Shown in pieces: positions 11,190-24,056 of a stretch of DNA of 64,000 nt. The position numbers were made by a program, and so were the translations under genes. Under the pieces are notes generated by a model, which saw only the letters and a program-made list of their open reading frames with translations, ran no database searches and was not told where the DNA came from. The stretch comes from Owenia fusiformis (Eukaryota > Annelida > Polychaeta > Sabellida > Oweniidae). Within the stretch, counting starts at the first letter, position 1, and the number at the start of each line of letters is the position of its first letter. The stretch is from contig CAIIXF020000001.1 of the NCBI GenBank assembly GCA_903813345.2, forward strand, positions 59,010,270 through 59,074,269, written 5' to 3'.

Positions 11190-12340
11190 ACCATTTTGGT
11201 GACCATCTTGGATTTCTATGAAAAGCAATTATTTTGTTGACTCGGATTTAGACATAAATGAAACCCTTGACCCCTAAGACCTAGACATTGTCTCCACAAT
11301 CACTGTTCTCAACTGATCTTTGAGCTTAAATCAATCAGTTAAATATTCATTTTGGCACCCATTTTGGTGGCCATCTTTGTTTTCTATATAAAGTAATTGT
11401 TTGATGACTTAGATTTAGACATAAATAAAATCAGCAGACATGTGCTCCAAAATCACTGTTCTTAACTGTTCTTTGAGCTTAAATCAATAGTTGAATATCC
11501 ATTTTGGCACCCATTTTGGTGGCCATCTTGGAATTTTTATTTAAAGTAATTGTTTGATGACTTAGATTTAGACATAAGTCAAATCCTTGACCCTTAAAAC
11601 CTAGATATAGTGTCCAAAATCACTGTTCTTAACTGTTCTTGGAGCTTAAATCAATAGTTACATATTCGATTTGGCACCCATTTTGATGGCCATCTTGGAA
11701 TTTTTATTTAAAGTAATTGTTTGCTGACTTAGATTTAGACATAAGTCAAATCCTTGACCCTTAAAACCTAGATATGGTCTCCAAAATCACTGTTCTTAAC
11801 TGTTCTTTGAGCTTAAATCAATAGTTACATATTCGATTTGGCATCCACTTTGGTGGCCATCTTGGATTTCTATGAAAAGTAATTATTTGATGACTCAGAT
11901 TTAGACATAAATCAAATCCTTGTCCCCTAAATCGTAGACATGGGCTCCAAAATCACTGTTCTTAAGAGTTTATTGAGCATTAACAGTAGTTACATATTCG
12001 TTTTTGCACCCATTTTGGTGGCCATCTTGGATTTCTATAAGAAACAATTGTTTGATGACTTAGATTTAGATATAAATGAAATCCTTAACCCCTAAAACCT
12101 AGACATAGGTCCTAAAATCACAGTTTTTGCATCTCAGTGTGCTTAGATATACCCACTCTTATATTGTGACATGTGCACTGGCGGCCATTTTGAAAAATGG
12201 GTGATAACACCCATTTAGCTACAACTGTTACAATGCTATCACATATTTTCTTACTCTAGAGGTCTTAACCTTCCCAAAAATCACTATGGCGATTATTCCC
12301 CTAATTTGATACCGACCAACCCCCCAGGCTGATGGCCTAT

Positions 12341-14930
12341 AAGGGAGTTTCAAAATAGCTGAATAAAGATGATATAATAGATGTCACCCTTGATTATCTT
12401 TTGTTTGTTGGGCCAGACTGTCATAGACTTCCATGTTATAAACGTTCATGATTCATAAAAAAGCGTTGGTTGAATCTGTCTGAAATTGGAATGGCATACT
12501 ATAGGATGGCCCAGCCAATGTACTTATTGTTTAATCATGAACATTTTGGTTGCCAAAATAATAAACCTAGCGTTGCATCAATGGAGATCTGGCCCAAGTG
12601 TTTTTTAGAAAAGGTGAAAAATTCATAGAAAATGAATTAATGACATATTGTAGAAATCAAAGTCAATGTTGTGGAACACTTTTCACTGAATTCAAATATG
12701 TTAGAAAAAGAAGGAAAGGTAAGTTATTAGAGTTTTAATGTGCAAATCTCTTAAAATCTCATGACAAAAAAAGTGAATTAGCGAGATTTTAATTCAAAGC
12801 TATATAGAAACTCATCTATCCAGATAACAATCATTTTCACTCCACATTCAGCACATGGTCGTGGTACTTTCGTGTCGCTGATGATGCGTGTAGCTTATAT
12901 TCCCATTCCCCATCTTACGTACACTGCCCTCCAAAAATCTGGAACTTAACGACCCCTTTAATGTTTAGGTTACATGTTGAACGTTTGAATTAGAATCTGC
13001 ATAATATCTAAGAATAGCTACTACTGGTAAATTTGTAAAGGGCAATGTCATTCCTTATGCATGTCCCTTTGTCCATCTTTTCAATTTAACTAGATAGAAA
13101 TGCCAGATCATTTTAGTGATTTAAGTCATAATACGGTTTTTTCTGTGCCAGTTTCAAAAATACCACCAGAAACCGAGAAAGCGCCCAGCCAATTGGAGCA
13201 GTACGAAGTAGGTTTAGTAATTAGATTCCAAGACAATGCTGCTGCTATAGAGTCAACGCTGTAGTAAGTAAAGTTTTTTGAATGGACAAGTTTGGTAGCA
13301 GTAACAGACCCCAGTCGGCGCAGGGCAAAATCACACACAGTTTTAAGCAAATAATTAAATGAATATCCTACCCTTTGAATTTGGGGTACTTCTTCATTGA
13401 AAGTCGTGAAACAACTGAACAAGACATTCGTGATTAGAATCATCAACAATTTCATTGAGCCATTCTCTAAATCCTTAAAATTTGTTTAATCACGTTCCGT
13501 TTTTAATCAATCCAACTCCAATTTTCAAAAATTACATAATTTTTCATTTTCACGGAGCTTCCTTAATCAGCAAAAGGACAACATGAGAACATGCAATGTT
13601 GCCACAATCGAAATAATAAAACACAATTTGTTTCCCTTGTACAATTCAAAATGAAATGATTGCCATATTTGTCTTTCAATTTCAGAATTTCAGATTTTCT
13701 ATTTTTCAATTTATCAATTATCGTTTAATTAAAGCCCCATTAAATCGTCGACATCCTTGTCTTGTTTTGTTGTCAATCTTTGACACAAGTTTTTTATGTT
13801 TTTTCAACAAGTGGGTTACAGTTATTAATCTAATAAGCTCGATACATTTATCATAATAATTGTATCTCGTAAATTATATCGTTATTTAATCTTAGCCAAT
13901 GCCGTTATATAAACTAATATATCCATATATAAATCGGTGTAATATATTAATATAAAGTGTATATGGTGATAAAAATGATAATATCCATCCTGAAACCTCA
14001 GGGCAGATGTAGGACTCGTGGCCAAACGTGGGTCAGACAAGCGTTCATTCATAAGATTGTCGCTTTTTACGACATTGAAGGATCACTTGAATTGACATTG
14101 CGTTGTTAAAAAACAGAGCCAAAGGACAACCTTTATTTTATTTACACCTTTTATTCATTATTATGTACCGTGCCTGAGTATCTATTTAGGTTTCTATTAA
14201 CTTAACAATGTAGTTTTCTAAAAACAGCAAATCGTCAGAGGTTCAAGTGGAAACTTAAATGGCACACACGTTTGAAACGTGGCCTCGGTCTAATGCACAC
14301 GTGTTTCTGGATGTTGTGATTTTATTTATGCTTGATCTACGATGATTAAGTGAGACGGCCCGTAATATGATCACTATAGGAGCTTGAATTGTAAGAAATA
14401 GGCCGTGTGTCGTATTCCTGATTTCCTCTGATTAGCATTAAATGAGATAGATAAAACGAAAAACGTCGTCTCATCAGTGAATGTAGGGGCGAGGAGTGTG
14501 TATCGCTTTGCCAAGCGTCTGCAGAGGAAGATGTTGGCACACTTGGCGCACCTGCAACTGTTGATATTGCTATTGGCACAACAAGTTCTCACTAGTGACA
14601 TCTATTCATCATGATCAATATCAATGGAATTTAGTATCCGAAATATGATTACGACCAAATGCAGAATCTTTTCTTGCTTTTATCATCCTTGAATCAAAAA
14701 TGATTTTATTGCAAAATTGCTTACAAATTATGACATTATGACATGGCTAAGACTATAATATATCAGACTGCATATATATTTTCTCGACATCTCGACAATC
14801 AAATTATGCTTGGAGACCTTGCAAACATTCCATATTTTTTTATATTTGTTTCTATTTTTGGAGGGGGACAACATCAAGCAAGTGATATTGAATAGTCCAT
14901 AAATTCTGTTTTTCGAAATGATGAGAGACA
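12341..14930. other. Intergenic stretch with a possible mariner-type relic, no firm gene
   Basis: At 12922 TACACTGCCCTCCAAAAATC resembles the terminal repeat of the foldback at 17698. A minus-strand open frame from 13455 begins MKLLMILITNVLFSC, which looks like a signal peptide, and a possible donor follows near 13370, but there is no recognisable partner exon. Nothing else is supported. Confidence 0.4.
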
Positions 14931-14931
14931 A

Positions 14932-15094
14932 ACAGTAAAACCTGTGTACAGTGAACACCTATGGCGTCACAAAACTGTGTTTATTGTAGATAGGTGTTCG
15001 CTATAGAGAGGTGATTTTATACAAAGTCAGTGGAACATGTGCTGAGAATGGGTGTTCACTAGACATAGGTGTTCACAAAGACAGGTTTCATTGT
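14932..15094. mobile_element. MITE with ACAGT-type ends and GTGAACACC arms
   Basis: The left end ACAGTAAAACCTGT leads to GTGAACACCTATG. The right end is the inverse, CATAGGTGTTCAC leading to ACAGGTTTCATTGT. The size is about 163 bp and it is non-coding. Elements with repeated GAACACC-type arms are widespread in invertebrates. Confidence 0.65.
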
Positions 15095-15245
15095 ATATTT
15101 ATTTTTGAAAGGCCCATTTTTGAAAGGCCCGTGGCCTTTATCTCATTACCAAATTTTAAAAAGAGGTAAAGGTTCTCTTGACTAAATTAAGTGATCATTT
15201 AGTCTCTGAGCACTCGAGTGTGAATCATAGTTTTGATTCTAATGA

Positions 15246-15817
15246 ATAGCTTAGACTTAGCCCAAAGGAGATTCGAATGAACAGCTTGCCCCTAAACAGA
15301 TTCAAATGAATGGCTTGGTCCTAAAGAGATTCAAATGAATACCTTGACCCAAAAGAGATTCAAATGAACACCGAGATTCAAATGAATAAATAACTTGACC
15401 CAAAAGAGATTCAAATGAGTCGCTTGGCCCAAAAGGGAATCAAATGAATAACTTGGCCCAATAGAGATTCAAGTGAATACTAGTAACTTGACCCAAAAGA
15501 GATTCAAATGACGATACCGAGATTCAAATGAATAACTTGACCCAAAAGAGATTCAAATGAATAACTTGACCAAAAAGAGATTCAAATGAATCGCTTGGCC
15601 CAATAGAGATTCAAATGAATAACTTGACCCAAAAGAGATTCAAATGAATAGCTTGACCAAAAAGAGATTCCAATGAATCGCTTGGCCCAATAGAGAATCA
15701 AATGAATAACTTGGTCCAATAGAGATTCAAATTAATAACTTGATCCAAAAGAGATTCAAATGAATAACTTGGCCCAAAAGAGATTCAAATGAATAGCTTG
15801 GTCCAAAAGAGATTGAA
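15246..15817. repeat. Minisatellite, about 29 bp unit
   Basis: Around twenty imperfect copies of a unit such as AAAAGAGATTCAAATGAATA followed by ACTTGACCC or GCTTGGCCC. Two sub-variants (ACTTG and GCTTG) alternate irregularly, and shortened copies occur near 15370 and 15515. Confidence 0.9.
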
Positions 15818-17697
15818 AACCCCAAACCTTCAATTAGCTCAGTTAGCAGACTTATTGTTATTATGCGACCTCTGAACTGATATCAAAAATACAACAAAAT
15901 AAACAAAAAACTGAGACATGCTTGTTTAAAAGTCATATTATATTCTAGATAAGGGTGAAACTTAGACGGACTCCTGACCGCAGACATCTTTTGCAGTCGT
16001 CCAATAATTTCAATATGATATTATCACTACAATAGTTTCTGAAAGCAACTGAAATCATGACAAGTAAAACATGATGTGTTGCTGGTAAAAAGTGGTCTAT
16101 CGATTAGAAGTATGAAAAGTGTGCTGCTCCCTGAGAAAGCGTGGATCGACCACTTCCCAGCTCCCGATCACAATGCTTCGGCAAAGGTGCAATCAAATAC
16201 ACGTGCACGGGTTTACTCAATGAGCTATACTATACATTTGCTAATATGTGCACCTTCGATAACCTTCGCAAACATCATAATCCAAAGCCCTCGACGTTTA
16301 GTCCATTTATTTAAGATATTAAACAAGAATACGATATATTGAATAACCGAAAGATTAAAAAAACAAATATCAGATAAAATGAATTTATTTTAAAAATAAA
16401 CCGTCTGACTTGTGAAAATATCGACTTTCAAAATTCTAGTGTGTTCTATATTCGCGCTGTTTAGGATTCATATATTCAACAATGATGTGAAGAGAATAGT
16501 CCGAGATTGACTGTGTTTTGTTATCGCTTCCCCATTGCTATATTACATGAAGAGCTGCACCTGTTGCCTTGAGAGAATCATCAATCACTGCGTTGCCTCT
16601 TTATTCATTATCTCCTGAAACAATGGGTTTCCATTTCATTTCAATCCGTAGTGGCAACTTCTCCTCCCCCACACGCTAATTAGTGCCACATACCCTTCCG
16701 CGGTCACAAAGACACAATCTCTATTAATCCCATCGATTTTATAACAACTCTTAATTGCAAGCATCACTTGATTAACCCAAGGGCGATTAATGGTAAAATA
16801 CAATTTGAAGCGAAAAGATTTATTTCAATTACATTAATTACACTAGTATGCTGATTGTCAGGCGGTAAAACACATTACTAGTGGTTATTGATGGCATGCT
16901 TGATTTGGGAATACATTTTCAAGCGTTAGTTTTATCGCAAAGCAAAACTATATCTGTATTTGAAGTTAGTATTTATTGATCGTGTTTTCCGATTTTGCAA
17001 CAATTATCCTATTTTTATTAAACGTTGTATTTATTTATTTGTAATTTTTGTGCATTTGGAAAAGTAAGGATTTCATATTTTTGAATTGAAGCTGTTTTTT
17101 GATAATTGAAAAAACAAGGATTTCATAAATTTGGGATTTGTGCATCGAAAACATCACATTATTTTGGTCAATTTTCTTTTCAAAGTTTGTACAAACAGAT
17201 TTTGGTAATTTGTACACTTGGAAAATGGTGATTTCTCATTTAAATTTTTGCGTACATCTTGGGTAGTAATAGTTAACATTTGGAAAAAGTCAAGATTTTC
17301 TTATTTATTGGAACATTGTTTTTGGTAATGTGTAAATACAACTTACGATTATTCCAAATATACAAAATACCTAATATACAGTGATTATGACACACATATT
17401 TAAATAGCCCAATTTGTGTCCGTACACATAGCCAATCCGATTAACACTCCCGCCCGGGACACTTTTCGGTAAAGTATTTCCTCCCATTGACATCCATGTT
17501 AAAAACACTTCTAATCTGAACACATCCACGTTTGATCTGTAAATAGTTACACGAACGGATATAGGGCCCAACGATGTTTTATTTTTGGACATCAAAAAAT
17601 CCTACATTCACAATAAAAGTAATCAATGGATTCTGATATCAGGTCAACTGTTTTATGATGTCCAAAGGAATAATATGGAACGGGTCAGTGACTCATA
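15818..17697. other. Intergenic stretch, no gene recognised
   Basis: No exon is supported. The part at 16540-16850 has a less AT-rich texture, with GCACCTG, several TAATTA/ATTAA blocks and a CCGCGG. It could be a regulatory element, but nothing proves this. At 17440-17520 a diverged half-copy of the 17698 foldback arm may be present (CCCATTGACATCCATGTTAA). Confidence 0.35.
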
Positions 17698-18423
17698 TAC
17701 ACTCCCCTCCATAAGTTTGGCAACCTTTTCCCCCATTGAACTACGTGTTAAAGCCTCTTTACCTTTGAATTTTTATTTACTTAACCTGCGATGAAAATAC
17801 TTATACTATTGACTTTAATTCTAATACCTCCAAATTTTCACAATTTTTTTCCTCAATTACAATAGGTCGAAAATTGATGATAAATTTGATGAATTTTTGA
17901 AAATTGACTTTCCCGTGTTAACCAATGGGAAATGGTAGGTTTGCCGCAAGTCATATGACAGAATATCCATCTATCCGAGTCCTTGCAAAAATACGAGTTA
18001 GGCTGGCACTTGAATTTGCTAAATTTATTTAACAAAAAATTGATATGTTTCTTCAGGTTCAACAAAGTTATAGGGCTTTAAAGTCAAAATTGTTTTTCAA
18101 AAAACCTCTCCCATTGAAACTACACAGGAGGCTAAAAATTATTTTCAAAAATGACTTTGAAGCGTTGTAACTTTAATATTCATCAAAAAACTAAACACTT
18201 AGTGTTCAAAAAAGATAGACAATTCAATTTTCTATATAAAAATATTTTTTTGCTGAATCTTTTACTGAAAAGATATCCCGATTTCTGATTTGCCCCGAAC
18301 CCTCCATTTCCCATTGGAAGTTATTCCATCGCCGGTTAAGTAAATAAAAATTCAAACGTAAAGAGGCTTTAACACGTAGTTCAATGGGGGAAAAAGGTTG
18401 CCAAACTTATGGAGGGGAGTGTA
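17698..18423. mobile_element. Foldback MITE with TA ends (Tc1/mariner-like)
   Basis: TACACTCCCCTCCATAAGTT at the left is matched by AACTTATGGAGGGGAGTGTA at the right. The arms continue for about 95 bp, through CCCCCATTGAACTACGTGTT on the left and its inverse near 18375. The whole is 726 bp including the TA at each end. The TA ends and CACTCC-type terminal repeats fit Tc1/mariner. No transposase frame remains. Confidence 0.8.
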
Positions 18424-19134
18424 CTTTTTAAATGGCTAATCGAATCAGATGTATTTACTTATTTTTTTATTTGCAACAGAGTTTTGTGATCAATTGAGTT
18501 ACAAATATTTACGGAGAAATCATTTTTTCAGTATCCTCAAATACAGAAACCTTGAAACATGAATACCTCCTAATAGGAACGCTTTTAGCCAAGGGTTTCT
18601 GATCAAACAGGTTCCAATGTAGTAAACCACATATTTTGTGATAATATGTTCACTTGGGAAATCAGATTATTCAAATATATATTTTAGAGAAAATGTGTTT
18701 GCCTTGATTGAATTAAACTAAAATTTAGTAAAATAGCCTCATACGGATCATCTGTTCATAACTTTTTTTTCAATTTGGATGTTTGGATTTAGTAAATATG
18801 GGTATTCCACAAAGCCGCATTAAGGCCTAGACCTGGGAATAAAGAGCTGGACAGTGAGGAATGTAGTTTAAATCCTTTCCTGAATCTCAAATGGATAAGG
18901 CTCTCTAAAGAAGAAAAATCAAACTCTTGGAGAGGATATTGGTCCGATTCGCTTTCTTGTGTTAATATCGAAACCCTATGTGAAAGATGAACCCCTTCCA
19001 TAAGTTTGGCCAGAGATATTTAAAACATATGAATCGCTCAAGATGAGTCTGTTTTGCGACTTTAAAAAATCATCAAGTTTTTCATTTATTTCCGGACAAT
19101 TTTCATGAAGAAGCAAAATAAGATTCAAACATTA

Positions 19135-19322
19135 CCAGGGCTTGCCCGTTGCCAGCTTTTACCAGGAGGGGGAGCTTTTTTCCAGGGGGGGGGGCTTTTT
19201 CACAATTTTGGCTAAAATTATGCGAAAAATTCTCAGAATGGTTAAAAACTGCATGATTTTGAAAGAATTTCTGGCCAGGGGGAGCTTCCGCTCCCCCAGC
19301 TCCCCCTCTGGTTACGGGCCTG
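19135..19322. mobile_element. Poly-G MITE, diverged copy
   Basis: The right end TGGTTACGGGCCTG and internal ACTGCATGATTTTGAAAG match the family at 213 and 5951. The left end is diverged (CCAGGGCTTGCCCGTTGCCA). It is adjacent to another mariner-type terminus, TACACTCCTCTCCCAAAAG, at 19339. Confidence 0.65.
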
Positions 19323-19608
19323 CAGGGGGTGTATGTTTTACACTCCTCTCCCAAAAGTTTGGACCAAGTGTTAAATCATGTTTATTTGTTTTCGTTCGAA
19401 CTTTTAAAATTGAGAAAATTATTAAAATTTTAACCTAAACATGCTTTAACATGATATCCAGGGATGGCCTTGGGATTTACAATTAAGTGTTTTGAAAGTG
19501 TCGCTCATTGTGCTTTTCTGTATGTCTTCTATTTGGCTTCCATATGGCATTCTGGCATTTTTATTTCATAATGATGCATCTTGTCAGTGTCAGTTCCTCA
19601 TTAGTTTG

Positions 19609-19870
19609 GATCCTTTTTTACGATTCAATTGTTTTAATTTGATCCCAAGTGATCAAGTGATCAGATCAGCGTTGGTTTGGGGGTGACACTTTAATAAAAG
19701 ACATTGCGTCTTGATCGTGTCACCCTAAAAACCTGGCGTGTCACATTTATTGCTTTTGTTTTAGTCATTGATCACTTCGATCATTCTTGATCACCTGGAT
19801 CCCTTGAGATCGGATCAATGACAAGATCCCCGCCCTCGGATCCACAACGCTACTTAGTGTCACGCCAAGT
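19609..19870. repeat. GATC-dense palindromic segment
   Basis: GATC occurs 14 times between 19609 and 19842 (for example TGATCA at 19650, 19658, 19769 and 19788, and GGATCC at 19608, 19797 and 19838). GGGTGACAC at 19681 and GTGTCACCC at 19717 pair around a centre near 19702, and the GATC-rich flanks are roughly inverted to each other. It looks like a decayed foldback element. Confidence 0.5.
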
Positions 19871-22800
19871 GCCACCATCATATAGCCAATACCAAATAAA
19901 AACTATTAACAAATCATGTATTATCTCCAGAGACAATTATTTTCTAATCTTTATTGTCTTGGGTGCTGTTGATGACGTATGGAGTAATTCAAGAATGCAT
20001 TTTTATGTAAATGTATTAGACTTCTTTGTTGGCTTTGTTTTGAAGAACATCAGATCAATATATCTACGATGAATAGTTTAATAGACTAAACATGTCACCA
20101 GGCAATAATTACAATATTTAATTAAATGACTTTTTTCTGAGTTAACGCCTATGAATTCATAGAGGAGTTTCGCCGGCAGGTGTTTTAAAATTTCAATTAC
20201 ATTTTTAGGTGTAGGTGCATATGAAAGATATCGGGCTAGCAAGTCATCAATTTCATGTTTTAATTCATTGGGGTTTCCACCTGCAGTAATTTGTCACTGG
20301 ACACTTTGCATCCTTTTATTACTTCTTCATTAAGGATCTGGATTAGTCTAATAGATAAAATGGGAAAATATCACTTAAGACAACATCCCCAAACTTTTTC
20401 ATGTATTTCAATATTTTTACTAACGCTTGCGAACATTTTGAAATTGCCATAGGTCTCAATTTTGATTTCTTCAGACGGTTAGAGTCCAATATTATTTTTA
20501 AGATTCTTCAATAGGATATACTATAATGTAAGGCGGAGAACCCTTGAAGGTGAATTAACTTTTTCCATCACATAATTTTCCTCAAGAAAATCAAAATACT
20601 TAAATTTGTTATACACAAGACAATTTCATTAATTTTACATATCTTAAAGGCAAGTTTTATTAAGTAAATTAAATTCTCCTAGAAAGTTTGCTTCTCAAAC
20701 ATTTTTGAATTAATAGTCATTGTATTGTTATATAGAAAACCAACTCTGAAATTTCGGTCTGTAATTTATTTGCGCTCCTCTTTGAAGAAACTTAATGCGT
20801 GGAAATGCTTGCTTCTGGCGGGGGAGAAGATTTTACATCGCATCATTGTTTTTCTCTGGCCTTTAGCTGTTATTTCTCTATTCTCACAATATTATAATTA
20901 ATTTCAAATATTTTCAATACATTGAAATCACTGGAAATAGTCTTGGAGTTGTTTTATCCTTGATTCTTCTTTGTTGTCATTTCCTCTGTATAGCTAATAA
21001 GAAAATAACTAGATGCCAAAAAGTGAAATACTGGCAAAGCCAAAATCACTGAGTTATGTAAACTCAAAATTCTTAAATGCAGAATTATTTGTAGAATAAA
21101 ATACAGCAAAAAATGATACAGCAAATCATCAAGCATGATGTATATAAAACAAAATTACTTAATCATGATTTCAGCAAACGCGGGATTTGCCATTAATCAT
21201 GATCATCTATTGTAATTGTATCTTCAGCAATTCATAAAGTATCATTTATTATTTACTCAAATGATTTTTTAAAAGTTTATCGTGTCGCATCTGATAAACT
21301 GGAATGTCCAATATCTTTAAGTGTAGCATGTTTTGTCTATATAGATGGTTGCAACCCTTGAATGAAAACATCATTATATACTATTTGAATTTCTTCAATT
21401 AGTTAAAGACTTCTGCAGCTGGACCTTGAGTGTTATTCTTTTCCCCTAATTGAGAAACTTGTTATAAAAATTTTATTATCCGCTAGATATTTTCACAATT
21501 GTATTCTTTTTTGGATACCTTTTAATAAGGCCACTGGTCTAATTCTATATTTGCAAGCGGATACTTTTATTTCAGTTGAAACATATCTAGCAAACACTTG
21601 ATATTTTGAATTGCTCTTCTTAATGAGTCTCATGAAAAACAAACTTTAGTTTCGTGCACTTTTGAAAATAAGCCAAATCGTTCTTTAATAAAGAAAATCT
21701 CAACATTTTAACCCGGATAATATTAAGTTACAGATCAAATTTAAGGTACTGAATTTGTTATTTTTAAGCTTTCAAATCAATGAGTCGGTCAATCACTGAA
21801 TTTCATAAGTGGCTTTTTGAACAAGAACAATCCATGGTTATATGCTATTGTTATTTTTTAATCAAACACCTTTTAAATAATATTTTACGTTTCGTTCAAT
21901 CTTATTGAACTGTTACAGAGAGAAATAATTTTCCGGTGATATGATATTAAGCATATTTTGAAATGTTGTGAAGTACAGACTTGGAAAAATATTTTCAAAC
22001 CAATTATACTTTATCAGATTGTTTTAAACAAATGTTATCATTGATATGAATTTCTAATCAAATGCAAAACATCAAAAATCATTATTCTCTGTTTTCTTAA
22101 ATAATACCTACTAACATCAAATTGTTATTTTTGTCTAAGCACACACATTCTTCATCAGGGCTATGCAAAGTGGTTTTAAATATTTTCTCTTGTAATTTAA
22201 GCTATCTGAAAGTAAATGTTTGAGCTACCACTATCCTAGTATGAAACAGCACTATATTGTGATTAATCATTCAATCAATACCAGATCAAGTTGATAATTA
22301 CGATAATGCGAAAAGATTCTTTCTAACTGTTGATTCTTGGTATAGGGGTCACGTGAATAATTTCCATTTCATTTATTTACTCTGTATGATATTCTGGAAC
22401 ACACGTGCCAGTAGATGTACAACTCCAGATTTATTCATTTTTTCTAAATAACATGATACACATGCAAAAGGCTGCATGTTTCAGCCATATCGACTGTGAT
22501 ATTCTGAGTTGGTTTACAGTATGAAAGACTGGTTATTGAACGGGATGTGATTGATGATAACAAATGAAAGTCATTAATTCAGTTTTTGATGGAAATCATT
22601 TTTGTATATTATTCCACTGATCAATACAATTATTCAACAGTAATCAATCACTTTTCATGATATGGCATATAATAATATCTAGATGATATAATATATTGCA
22701 CTTTGTCATCGAGACTGTTCTAGTCAGATTTAGACAAAGTCCCTGGCGCGCAAATTGTATTTCCCATTTCATTTTCAATGTCAATGGAATAATCTCCAAA

Positions 22801-23590
22801 TGCAATGTTAATTGACCCAGTATAAATATATTTGTGTAGGTGTTACGAGCCTGCGAGGAGAGTATGATCCGACCTGTCTCACGAGGATACAGTTTCTCCA
22901 AACTGCTGCCTAACTGCCGCCAACACTGGTGCATGATCTCACCAAAACATATTATGTTAGTTATCCCTTGCAAGTTTTCAATATAATCCAGTTAAGTTCC
23001 AGTTTACAAGGAAACCATGAGCCATTCTAAGCCGGGTATGGCAAATATGACCAACCAATCAATTAATTTAATACAATCAAACAAGAAATGGTCACTGCTC
23101 AAAATGGTCAGTATTATGGTCAACTGCTGGGCAATGGTACACTGTTGTGCATTTCAAAGTGATTACCGTTCATGCATTTGAAGTGATTGTCTCAAAAAAC
23201 AAAATTAAGATTATGTTGTTTTACGTTTTAATGGACGAAATATCTTCATCCGCTTTTCCAGCCATTTCTTTAACGTGAGAAAAGATCCTTTAACAAAAGT
23301 CGTGTATGTAATAAATCAAAAACTCTCTTTCTAGTAGGATAAAATGTCAGCTTATAATTGCATTTTTGCAATTTATAGATCATCCCACACACTTAAAATG
23401 AATACATTAAAATATAGCCAATTTCTTGAAATTATTTGTAAAATTGTTTATGGACAAATAGTGTTTTTAAATATTAACTTTTTGATTATCTTCATCAAAA
23501 TATAAATATATTGTATTAGGTTGACATTTTCATTTCTGTCTTAAATTCCTTTGCATCTAAGCCATGCATATTAACAGCTGCTTGCATAGA
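19871..23590. other. Intergenic stretch, no gene recognised
   Basis: Long AT-rich sequence without recognisable exons or clear repeats. Open frames here are short and show no family similarity. Confidence 0.5.
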
Positions 23591-23592
23591 TA

Positions 23593-24056
23593 TGTGGGAA
23601 TAGACTTCCACACCGTACCCATGCATGTGGCTGTAACATATGTCGGAAAGAGAAATCTTCCCAATAATAGCTGATAATCCGCCAACAACAGATTGAAATC
23701 TCACTCCAATCAATGTGAACCTACAGGCCTGAGATGTTTTTTCAAATCTAAAATTAATCAATTCTCGCATCATTATCTAATCGGTGTGAATAAGAGACAA
23801 GTGAATGGCATAATTTTGTCTATTTGCCGATACCCGTCAAGAGGTAAAATTTAAGTACCTCTTCTGGAACTCGAATGTGTAAATCTCTACTGTGGGAACA
23901 TTTTATAAAAGCTTAAAAAACATGGTGGTTTTCAATAGGTTACTTGACAGATGATTGCTAAAAGGCCATGGGTCACGACATTCTAACAAAACACTAGCTT
24001 TTAGTTTTTTAGATTTTTTATCCCAATGGAAAATAGCAAATACAAACGCGTGGGAA
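23593..24056 (+). promoter_or_regulatory. Candidate distal Notch-response enhancer: three RBPJ/Su(H) sites
   Basis: TGTGGGAA at 23593-23600, TGTGGGAA at 23891-23898 and CGTGGGAA at 24049-24056 all match the RBPJ consensus YGTGGGAA in one orientation within 464 bp. They lie about 2.7-3.2 kb upstream of HEY. HEY genes are direct Notch targets in other animals, so this is a plausible enhancer. Confidence 0.5.

Larger units (their letters stand above)
8878..12340. mobile_element. 3.46 kb foldback element with tandem-unit arms
   Basis: It begins ATAGGCCATCAGC and ends with the reverse complement GCTGATGGCCTAT. The following few hundred bases of each arm also pair, including TCTAGAGTAAGAAA with its inverted counterpart near 12250 and ATGGGTGTTATCACCCAT near 9013 and 12203. 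Inside each arm are tandem units of about 150-190 bp. Left-arm units carry AAGATGGCCACCAAAATGGG (near 9194, 9371, 9528, 9694, 9867, 10013). Right-arm units carry the inverse, GGTGGCCATCTTGG (near 10510, 10665, 11202, 11370, 11520, 11688, 11850, 12020). Orientation flips between about 10040 and 10490. No open frame of transposase size is present, so the element is non-autonomous. It is interrupted by the insert at 10825-11189. I see no clear target duplication. Confidence 0.85.

Noticed and set aside
13126-13455. Minus-strand 109-codon open frame starting with a signal-peptide-like MKLLMILITNVLFSC
   Set aside because: No domain, no partner exon and no conservation evidence; the tail looks like random translation. 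Kept only as a note in the intergenic entry.
14346-14601. Two overlapping minus-strand frames, one Cys-rich at its start
   Set aside because: They are different frames of the same DNA, with no motif, and are likely chance.
23516-23773. Minus-strand 85-codon frame in the HEY upstream region
   Set aside because: No domain and composition like the surrounding DNA; it overlaps a candidate RBPJ site cluster.
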